Source: CBDFKQ01 sp965248855 (GTDB taxonomy: Bacteria; Bacteroidota; Bacteroidia; Cytophagales; 172606-1). Taken from it: DNA of 64,000 bases. Positions 58,801-64,000 of the stretch are shown here, piece by piece. The notes under the pieces are model-generated. The model saw only the letters and a program-made list of their open reading frames with translations. It was not told where the DNA came from and searched no databases. Each line of letters begins with the position of its first letter. The stretch's first letter is position 1. Position numbers and translations under genes: made by a program. The stretch is from the NCBI GenBank assembly GCA_965248855.1, contig CBDFKQ010000007.1, positions 71,299 through 135,298 on the forward strand, read 5' to 3'.

Positions 58801-61800
58801 ACCATTCCTCCGGCTGGGGTAAAACCACTGGATAATGCAATAACTCCTTTCTTAAGCGGAAGGGATGTGGTGAGAAATTTTATTCCATCTCACATATTAC
58901 CAACAAAGTATGAATACAATAGCCTTGGTCAATTGGTTTATCAAAATACCCCTGATGGTGGAACAAGCCGCTTTATTTACAACCTTAAAGGGCAATTACT
59001 ATTCTCTCAAAATGCCAGGCAACAAGCAGGTAATTCAATTGATCAAAACAATCCTGCCCCAATAGGAGGTGGAGTTGGTGATCCTCCCGGAGACCCCGGG
59101 GATCCGGATCAAGATAATACATCATTGTCTTATACTAATTACGATGAGTTAGGTAGAGTAAAAGAAGTAGGAGAAGCAAAAAATAATAAATTGGTGGCAT
59201 TTACATATTCACCAACTGATTCACCTGTTTCCATAGTACCTGAAAACGAAACATTAATTGCCAATTTGCCTTTAGGCGCTTCCTTACCTAATGGACAGCA
59301 ACAAACATTTACTGTTTATTCCGACCCTGCTAAAGATCTGCATTATGGCAATGATAATACCGTGCAAAGGAACCTGCAAAACAGGGTAAGTTATACCTAT
59401 ACTATTAATAAAGGTGAAACCGACATCACAAAGGCGGTTTATACTTATTATAGTTATGATGTGCATGGCAATGTAGAATGGATGGTACATAAAATACCAG
59501 GCTTGCCTCTAATGTATATGGCTTATGAATATGATTTAATAAGTGGTAAAGTATTAAAAGTAAGGTATAACGAATTTAGTAACGATCGCTTTTATCACCG
59601 CTACAGTTACGATGAAGATAACAGGCTTACCAAAGTAGAAACATCTAAAGATGATGTGATATGGGATAGAGATGCTGTTTATGATTATTATTTGCATGGG
59701 CCACTTAAACGTGTTGAAATTGGTGAAGATAAAATACAAGGTCTTGACTATGTCTATACCATTCATGGTTGGTTGAAGGGAATAAACAGGCCTAATGGTA
59801 TCCAGAATGATATTGGCAATGATGGTGCAGGAAATGGATTCTCAACTGATCATTTTGGTATGAACTTAAGTTATTATACCGGAGATTATAAAAGCAGTCC
59901 AAATAGTTTTACATTAAATGACGTTATTACCCCTGATCATGATTTATTTAATGGAAATATAACTGCATGGTCAGGCTATACACCTATTTATTCAGATGTT
60001 ACCGGTTGGGATTATGCTTCCAATGCCTTTAAATTTAAGTATGATAAATTAAACCGAATTAAAACAGGGGATTATTATAATTACATAAATTCCTCAACAG
60101 GTGAATGGAAAAAATCACCAAGTTACAGCAACTCCTATACTTATGATGCAAATGGAAACATATTGCAGTTAAAAAGAAATGATCAGGATCCTAATGGTAA
60201 TCTTATTGATAATCTTACCTACACATATAATTGGGATAAAGATCATAATTTATTGAACAACCAACTTAAAAATGTAACTGATGCTGTTCCGAAACCTGCT
60301 AATAGCACCCAAGGCGATATTTCGGGCTCTAATGATTACTTTTATGATGAAATCGGTAACCTTGTTAATGATGCAGCAGCAGGAACCAACATAAAATGGA
60401 ACGTATATGGCAAGGTAAGTGAAGTGATACCAACTGCCTCCGGCAAACCTTATATTCGTTATGCGTACGATGCCTCGGGCAACAGGATATTGAAAGAAGT
60501 ACGTAAAACCCAAAATGCGCTGCCTGCTGATATTACCAGTACTTATTATGTAAGAGATGCACAAGGCAATGTGATGGCAACCTATGCCAAAAACGGAACA
60601 GAAGGCCTCAAAGTAACCGAACGTAATATGTTTGGATCAGATAGGCTAGGTATAATGAAAGAAGAAGCTTATTTGAACAGTGAAGATGAGTTAACTTTTA
60701 AGTGGAAGCAAACTGGAGGGCCAAACACAGCTAAAATCACCAATGACGATAAACCGGTATCCGACCTTAGTGGCCTTGTTAAAGGTAATTACACTTTTAA
60801 CCTAACCACAACTAATAAAAATGAATTGCTTAGCACTGTTAAGCAGGTAAACATAAATGTTGCAGAAATTCCTATTTCTAAAAAGTACCTTACATTAGGT
60901 GGTAACACCTTCATAAACTTTGGCACCAAAGATCAATACACATTAGGTAAAAAAGATTTTACAGCGGAAGCCTGGATTTATGTTGAAAACAACAAAGACA
61001 TATATTTTTATCCTATTCTGGCAAATCAAATACAGGTAGCACCTGATATTTACACCGGCTTTGTGTTTCTCATTTTTAAAAACAAACTCGCCTTACAGGT
61101 CTCTGAAAATGCTGTTCACACCGTATCAGGTGTGCAGACAGTAGATGATATTCCCAAAGGAAGATGGGTGCATGTGGCTGCACAAAAAATCGGTCGTTTT
61201 ACTAAGGATTTTAAGCTTTTTGTAGATGGAGTGGAGAAAGGTACCGTAGATGGAGCAGGGGCATGGGCGAGCGAATTGCCAACGGGGGATATTAGCGCAG
61301 GTGGAGTAGGGGATTTGTTGATAGGAACAAGAAGCTTTAAGGATGGCTTTTTTATAGGTGGCTTAAAAGATGTTCGTTTATATAATCGTTTGTTAAGTGG
61401 TGCTGAAGTCAATAATAGCTTTTTGGCAAATGATGTGTCAACGGATGGTTTGATTTTGCAAGCCCCTCTTAATGATGATGCTGAAGTCAACCTTAAAGAT
61501 AATGCCAATTTTAGTAGCGGTACAATTATTGGCTCCAATTATAAATGGGAGTTTGATGAGTTAGGGATATCGGCAATAAGCCAGAGCAAATTAATTTCCT
61601 TACCACTTCAAAAAGTGGTGCTTACGGGCTTCGCTCCGCAGGCTAAAATAGAAGGCTGTATTACCTGTGAGCAATTAAAAAAGACTTATCATGACTTTGT
61701 GGTCGCAAATGGCGAACCAGCATTACAAAATCAAACCCTGATCACCACATATTTAAATAATGTTTTAGGAACTACCTACCAAGATTCACAAATCAAATCG

Positions 61801-63819
61801 GCAGTTGATAATTGTAAAATCACAGAACAATATCTCAATTTAACAGGCAGCACTTACATAAACTTCGGCACAAAAGATCAATACACGTTATTTAAAAAGG
61901 ACTTTACTACAGAAGCTTGGATTTATGTAGAAAACGATAAAGACGTATATTTCTATCCTATTCTGGCAAATCAAATTTCGGTAGCAACTGATACTTACAC
62001 CGGCTTTATGTTTGGCATTTTTAAAAACAAGCTTGTCTTACAAGTCTCTGAAAATGCTGTTCATACCGTAGCAGGAGTGCAGACAGTAGATGATATTCCA
62101 AAAGGAAGATGGGTGCATGTGGCCGCACAAAAAATAGGACGTTTTAGTAAGGACTTTAAGCTTTATGTAGATGGAGTTGAGAAAGGGATCGTGAATGATG
62201 GGCCAGGGATATGGGGGAGTGAATTGCCAACGGGGGATATTAGTACAGGTGGGGTAGGCAATTTGTTGATAGGAACAAGAAGCTTTAATGATGGTTTTTT
62301 CGTAGGTAATGTATCCGATGTAAGCCTTTATGATGGGTTATTAAGCCCTGCAGAATTAATGAACGGATACAAAGGCATTGATCCAGTTAATACTGATAAT
62401 TTTTTACTACGGGTAAAATTAAATGAAACTGCCGGAAATACAGTTACTGATTATTCAAAATATGGTGTGCAAGGGCAAATACAAGGAACTGGCTACAGCT
62501 GGCAAAGCGGCACGGATTTTTTTGGTGGTTACTTACCTCTTACACTTTGTGACATCAGACCGGAACACAACTATACCTACCTCTGGACGCAAAAAGAAGG
62601 CCCAGGGCATGCTATTATTAATGACAAAACAAGCTTATTAGCCTCAGCAGAAGGGTTGAAGGAAGGGAGTTACACATTTACCCTTACAGCCACTGACAAT
62701 GATGGAACAGTTAAAAGCAGTGATGTAAAAGTAAACGTTGCCCCGGCCAACGGCCAGACTGATATTATTACCGACAGTAACGATGGCCAAATTGTATACG
62801 GCACAACCGCTGCCCTTGCTTCCACTGCAGCCACCAGCGTGCCTTACAGAAGGAGTATAGGTTTAAAAGCTTACGAACTTAAAGACCATTTAGGGAACGT
62901 ACGCGTAACTGTGAGTGACCAGAAATTTGACTTTGGTGATGCGCTTATATTAAGTTATTCCAACTATTACCCATTCGGTATGGAAATGCCGGGGTTGAGT
63001 TGGAGTTTGGGTTTGTACCGTTACGGGTTCAACGGGAAGGAAAAAGATCCCGAATTTAATGGCGACTACGATTATGGTCTCAGAATATATGATAGTAGAA
63101 TAAGTAAATTCTTAAGTGTGGATCCATTATTCAGAGACTTTGCATGGAATAGCCCTTACGCATTTGCGGAAAATGACGTTATTAGAAATATTGATTTAGA
63201 TGGAGCGGAAAAACATCCATATCAACATTTACCTCAATGGCAACAAAATATAATTGAAGTATTTGATGGTTCTAAAAAAGGTTTGAAACAGCTTGTCCAT
63301 GATTTAGCACCAATTAGACCTGCAGATGAAAATGATGCACAAACTTTACCTGAGGCATGGGATAGGATAAAAAATATTCCAAAAAATATACAAGGTATTC
63401 CTGCAAATTTGAAAGAAGTATATACAAATGGATCATTAGAGGATAGGTCAAAAGTTAGCTTTGAGATAGTGGGAACAATATTTGCTTTATCAAAGGGAAA
63501 GCCAAATTCAACTCTTAGTGGGTTTAATGCTGTTCGCGCAGGATTTAATGCAAAAACGCGTATTGTTACCTTTTTAAATAGAGTCAAAAATATTAAAAAT
63601 GAAGTTAAGTTACCTGATGGGTTTGAAAAAATCACAGTTAATGGTAGCAAGGCAGAGGTCTTCAAATTAAAAGGTAAAAATGAATTCATTTCACCAGATT
63701 TAGATAGTCATATTGGAGGTATTTGGAAAAAAGCTTTAGGAAAAGCCGAGAACTTGTTTAAAAAGGAAACCAGACAAGGGTCGTATAACGCTGATTTATC
63801 TAAACGTTTAGGAGATTAA
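52894..63819 (+). CDS. 3641-aa mosaic RHS toxin: LRR, Ig, SBBP, LamG, RHS shell, polymorphic toxin tail (component C)
   Basis: An unbroken 10.9-kb gene. Order, with rough residues: signal (30-50); plant-type LRRs, 8 or 9 copies (108-319, e.g. LQSLDLSINQLSGSIPSTLG); Ig-like (366-455); SBBP propeller repeats (459-968, e.g. SDNTGNVYVAGFFAG); Ig-like (973-1075); LamG (1076-1292); mixed Ig-like modules to 1950; RHS/YD repeats (1953-2590, e.g. YHYTLYYYNRAGQLTKTIPP and YIRYAYDASGNRILKEV); PKD-like (2596-2660); LamG (2665-2850); small Cys helical linker (2925-2978); LamG again (2980-3160); PKD-like (3225-3285); RHS core (3320-3440: YELKDHLGNVRVTVSD, NGKEKDPEFNGDYDYGLRIY, FLSVDPLFRDF); toxin tail (3440-3641). 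The adhesive modules probably bind targets, the RHS shell encloses the toxin, and the tail is released by RHS core self-cleavage. An ATG at 52954 is an alternative start. Confidence 0.9.
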   Translation: MKKQKLLSFYFPTLSPFKKDMKNIFFARKYTLLAFIILIFSLTCVKSYAQNPEGLVPDEVEFQALKALYDKTNGSNWKDKTGWSTGVISTNHNNSNFETWRGVALLNGDVTGIYLRGYNISNSIPLELAQLVGLKNIDLSSNNLSSSIPSNLSQLKNLQSLDLSINQLSGSIPSTLGQLTNLTNLNLFRNSLTGSIPSELGQLINLYDLYLGNNLLTGLIPSSLGQLVKVSTFDLQSNQLTGSIPPTFGQLKGAYSITLGNNQLTGTIPATLGQLKGLTLLHLESNQLSGPIPSELANAGIRFLVLSNNQFTDIPINVPNPNLLPDMGDIKIDNNRLTFGSLENWYWRKTYSPDVNKIFRVIYSPQADIGITRTIEASLGSSLSIPLVTDGLNNLYQWQKKNTQGVWQNINNAIQSSYNVMSVNQSDIGIYRCVVTNTQVPFLTLYSKLTTVTMPVACNADYQWARQTFSTSSNPEIRRINSDDLGNVYSTGNFFGTFDFGLDISGKNVVLTDNEPSPASSASFLTKHNKAGQLIWARKIKNGVPSGSWWKGCFKYECKYIGDSYQVASDNTGNVYVAGFFAGTNSFGVTAANPTGIVKTASIGEDLFVAKFNSDGEILWVQQGKLDQPATILSIGLVVDKSGNVYFHGSPGFHTGGTVKISFKDDINDAFTTTPKGGFLVKYNTDGNVLWLKGNKNNSNTLPGIIKGTVDNTGQLYFAGYTTIGQDYGNGLISSVSQSIVKMDADGNTVWITGLDGGDARFYDIKISPQNEIFATGEFSSSFSYSGNPYALKVKTLNGTVVNTLYSDGPAYDMFLVKYDLNGNLSWSTKGGSHGENGGNGNYGTDFGNSLGFDPLGNVFVTGPFEGLATFGNLTVSANATGGRQNMFLVKYDRATGQPYFVNNVGFTTHPDYYSYAYSYDLASNSSGQDLYIGGYFDQIHFLTDERDETFTSLGASVNSFITKICSKPVPLPVNIEKTITITSPVDNTNFTVGSSLTAGFTTTGTFTGNFILDIFDLNNDKIPIQLGTVASNLKSITATLPSTLLPGKYYIRLRTIDGILSNIVNIVINLIPPDLQKGLLACYPFSGDANDKTGNGNNGINHGATLTTDRLGNANSAYQFDGSSSYVSVDAKNFLNTNYTYTYWAKIDDLLTSSTYYPTLSIGDVGGGNDQTSGYSTNYFGTIGWSGTSYGTDNLPLGSKTGQVAQANQWYNITFTRTNTSCILYINGQKINATPINGISADYGSFPIVKIGGRAGAKQYFRGAIDDLSIYNRAISDEEALKLYTDGIPCPTAPPVSISVSPSPICKGSTTVFTATNIPAGETVTWLVDGSYVGTGNPLTYTATASGSKTVSLLNYSATANLVITDIPTVIMTGARPPTCGNASDGYLKYKLTNATSYTFNNNGVIVNGIGGGDVQFTGLSSGTYKMEAQNGPCKSPLTITDLQASSPTFSDVCVSRLGLKSGAPPFVSFVVNYNNYPDDFYGFVWNVTRNGTVIYTGPLTYGSIAQAKINFDFLTGGEGTATAPIKVGEQFIINVSPLVNCKQAGCTQKIEYCPFTIPIVFNNPNIAVQLLNTSPIYICKGPGSLNQFPVNLITNLKEYCTYKPGDTYSIVVTDAQSNIVGSGKTAIGSVLNLDLQNLSTGTYTVTGSLDNYTGSATATFNVKEISPESVGLSVTTVAAGCAAGENLCIGKAIANITGGYDLNHDVIWQQYNGSSWTNLAVTGNEVSLPSGDCNIKPFVQYQYRLSATFNTGVANGNTCNVLYEFTIPIQPSVDNINLSLQMGCSPVMTADIIFNGQTPQTGNYKINWQYLDVSTNLYQNLFEETVGSFIEKDKYIIRSQYPDAAFKNGTYQVLITDEYGCVKSFQKLLEKSLVARDYGIILNWGSPEITPPPPVPPITQLADLASSQAKYDLFNIVSECVKLQSDGIALTITAQCENIDDVLHFSYPQNTYHYTLYYYNRAGQLTKTIPPAGVKPLDNAITPFLSGRDVVRNFIPSHILPTKYEYNSLGQLVYQNTPDGGTSRFIYNLKGQLLFSQNARQQAGNSIDQNNPAPIGGGVGDPPGDPGDPDQDNTSLSYTNYDELGRVKEVGEAKNNKLVAFTYSPTDSPVSIVPENETLIANLPLGASLPNGQQQTFTVYSDPAKDLHYGNDNTVQRNLQNRVSYTYTINKGETDITKAVYTYYSYDVHGNVEWMVHKIPGLPLMYMAYEYDLISGKVLKVRYNEFSNDRFYHRYSYDEDNRLTKVETSKDDVIWDRDAVYDYYLHGPLKRVEIGEDKIQGLDYVYTIHGWLKGINRPNGIQNDIGNDGAGNGFSTDHFGMNLSYYTGDYKSSPNSFTLNDVITPDHDLFNGNITAWSGYTPIYSDVTGWDYASNAFKFKYDKLNRIKTGDYYNYINSSTGEWKKSPSYSNSYTYDANGNILQLKRNDQDPNGNLIDNLTYTYNWDKDHNLLNNQLKNVTDAVPKPANSTQGDISGSNDYFYDEIGNLVNDAAAGTNIKWNVYGKVSEVIPTASGKPYIRYAYDASGNRILKEVRKTQNALPADITSTYYVRDAQGNVMATYAKNGTEGLKVTERNMFGSDRLGIMKEEAYLNSEDELTFKWKQTGGPNTAKITNDDKPVSDLSGLVKGNYTFNLTTTNKNELLSTVKQVNINVAEIPISKKYLTLGGNTFINFGTKDQYTLGKKDFTAEAWIYVENNKDIYFYPILANQIQVAPDIYTGFVFLIFKNKLALQVSENAVHTVSGVQTVDDIPKGRWVHVAAQKIGRFTKDFKLFVDGVEKGTVDGAGAWASELPTGDISAGGVGDLLIGTRSFKDGFFIGGLKDVRLYNRLLSGAEVNNSFLANDVSTDGLILQAPLNDDAEVNLKDNANFSSGTIIGSNYKWEFDELGISAISQSKLISLPLQKVVLTGFAPQAKIEGCITCEQLKKTYHDFVVANGEPALQNQTLITTYLNNVLGTTYQDSQIKSAVDNCKITEQYLNLTGSTYINFGTKDQYTLFKKDFTTEAWIYVENDKDVYFYPILANQISVATDTYTGFMFGIFKNKLVLQVSENAVHTVAGVQTVDDIPKGRWVHVAAQKIGRFSKDFKLYVDGVEKGIVNDGPGIWGSELPTGDISTGGVGNLLIGTRSFNDGFFVGNVSDVSLYDGLLSPAELMNGYKGIDPVNTDNFLLRVKLNETAGNTVTDYSKYGVQGQIQGTGYSWQSGTDFFGGYLPLTLCDIRPEHNYTYLWTQKEGPGHAIINDKTSLLASAEGLKEGSYTFTLTATDNDGTVKSSDVKVNVAPANGQTDIITDSNDGQIVYGTTAALASTAATSVPYRRSIGLKAYELKDHLGNVRVTVSDQKFDFGDALILSYSNYYPFGMEMPGLSWSLGLYRYGFNGKEKDPEFNGDYDYGLRIYDSRISKFLSVDPLFRDFAWNSPYAFAENDVIRNIDLDGAEKHPYQHLPQWQQNIIEVFDGSKKGLKQLVHDLAPIRPADENDAQTLPEAWDRIKNIPKNIQGIPANLKEVYTNGSLEDRSKVSFEIVGTIFALSKGKPNSTLSGFNAVRAGFNAKTRIVTFLNRVKNIKNEVKLPDGFEKITVNGSKAEVFKLKGKNEFISPDLDSHIGGIWKKALGKAENLFKKETRQGSYNADLSKRLGD
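60886..61440 (+). repeat. LamG module, first copy (inside component C)
   Basis: Encodes a concanavalin/LamG domain (INFGTKDQYTLGKKDFTAEA, GRWVHVAAQKIGRFTKDFKL, LLIGTRSFKDGFF). It is strikingly similar to the copy at 61831-62370, with many blocks identical at protein level, pointing to a recent internal duplication. Confidence 0.8.
61831..62370 (+). repeat. LamG module, second copy (inside component C)
   Basis: Second LamG domain (INFGTKDQYTLFKKDFTTEA, GRWVHVAAQKIGRFSKDFKL, LLIGTRSFNDGFF). It is separated from the first by a short helical linker with CxxC-type cysteines (GCITCEQLKKTYHDF). Both copies sit between two PKD-like segments and so interrupt the usual RHS repeat-to-core junction. Confidence 0.8.
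63210..63819 (+). other. Polymorphic toxin C-terminal domain of component C
   Basis: About 200 residues after the RHS core boundary (NVIRNIDLDGAE-type junction, here ENDVIRNIDLDGAEKHP). A pre-toxin helical part (GSLEDRSKVSFEIVGTIFAL) leads to a small domain of about 65 residues with EVFKLKGKNEFISPDLDSHI, then GGIWKKALGKAENLFKKETR and GSYNADLSKRLGD. This layout (S-x-D-x-D-x-H, GGxWKxA, KxTRxGxYxxDL) recurs at the very end of many polymorphic toxins. I suspect a small RNase of the BECR/Ntox21 kind but cannot confirm it. Confidence 0.65.
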
Positions 63820-63821
63820 TA

Positions 63822-64000
63822 ATGAGAAAATATAAAAAACGATTTTATATACCAATTACAAAATATAATCCAACCTTTAGGGATGCGAATGGTCTTTATC
63901 AAAAAGAAGAATGGACCTCATACTTTGACATAGGTAAAACTTTTAATAATATTTTTTTAGAAAAAAAAGAATATGAAGACTTTGAGAAACTATATATTGA
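63822..64000 (+). CDS. Probable immunity protein (3' end outside window)
   Basis: An ATG at 63822, 2 nt after the toxin stop, opens a frame to the window edge (59 residues visible: RKYKKRFYIPITKYNPTFRD, ANGLYQKEEWTSYFDIGKTF, then KKEYEDFEKLYI). It has no signal peptide, as expected for an immunity protein neutralising the toxin in the cytoplasm. The position directly after a polymorphic toxin tail is the standard place for immunity genes. Family not identified from this part. Confidence 0.7.
   Translation, partial: MRKYKKRFYIPITKYNPTFRDANGLYQKEEWTSYFDIGKTFNNIFLEKKEYEDFEKLYI

Noticed and set aside
63210..63819. A type IX sorting domain at the end of the RHS protein
   Set aside because: The C-terminus has toxin-like motifs and lacks the NPNGDG/FNRWG-type strands of sorting domains; no such domain was seen at the ends of components A or B either.
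1..64000. tRNA, rRNA or known riboswitch genes
   Set aside because: No cloverleaf-like arms, rRNA blocks or familiar riboswitch cores were recognised by eye in any intergenic region; a covariance-model scan would be needed to exclude them fully.

Overview
The window is AT-rich DNA from a member of the Bacteroidota, most likely a Chitinophagaceae/Chitinophagales-type organism (inference). The reasons are: a TonB-dependent receptor with a carboxypeptidase-regulatory N-domain; many 'SCKK' lipoproteins; a protein ending in a gliding-motility/type IX secretion C-terminal domain; no Shine-Dalgarno sequences before genes; and Bacteroidota-type promoters (TTTG-N19-TAnnTTTG) before rplM and before a TonB-domain gene.

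Layout. 1-4839 (minus): an apparent operon of an AhpD-like enzyme, a seven-FG-GAP CRTAC1/UnbV lipoprotein and a TonB receptor cut by the window edge. 4989-6537: two small membrane proteins. 7234-10025 (plus): rplM-rpsI, rpsB and tsf, each unit closed by a strong hairpin. 10180-15841 (minus): an exported-looking SAM methyltransferase fusion, then a decaying lipoprotein cluster with three frameshifted genes (two of them seven-repeat 'YWKNG' propellers), a fragment of a further copy, an intact lipoprotein and a cupin. 16018-19848 (minus): a LytTR regulator and a large propeller-type histidine kinase. 20049-27619: housekeeping and stress genes (DinB, a SRAP homologue lacking the usual catalytic residues, a TonB C-terminal protein, hibernation factor, Xer recombinase, HtrA, RecD-like helicase, exonuclease III). 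27909-29801: an ECF sigma factor module with a membrane protein and a His-rich periplasmic protein. 30515-32381: guaB, with a hairpin over its start codon, and yraN. 32575-32850: a dead GNAT acetyltransferase. 32939-35218: a type IX-sorted surface protein.

35985 to the right edge is the most unusual region: nine tightly packed plus-strand genes in 28 kb. They encode an outer-membrane barrel-like protein, a secreted Ig-like protein, an OmpH/Skp-like chaperone, a lipoprotein, a 2014-aa protein with a SpvB/TcB-like start and YD-like end, a LolA-like protein, an 1883-aa Cys-rich protein with YD-like strands, and a 3641-aa mosaic (LRR, Ig, SBBP propeller, LamG, RHS shell, RHS core, polymorphic toxin tail). 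A probable immunity gene starts 2 nt after the toxin stop and runs off the window. I infer a multi-protein, envelope-delivered RHS toxin in which the usual shell is split over three giant exported proteins, with its own transport helpers.

The three giant ORFs (6.0, 5.7 and 10.9 kb) are uninterrupted. Poor sequence quality is therefore an unlikely explanation for the frameshifts in the 11-14 kb lipoprotein cluster.
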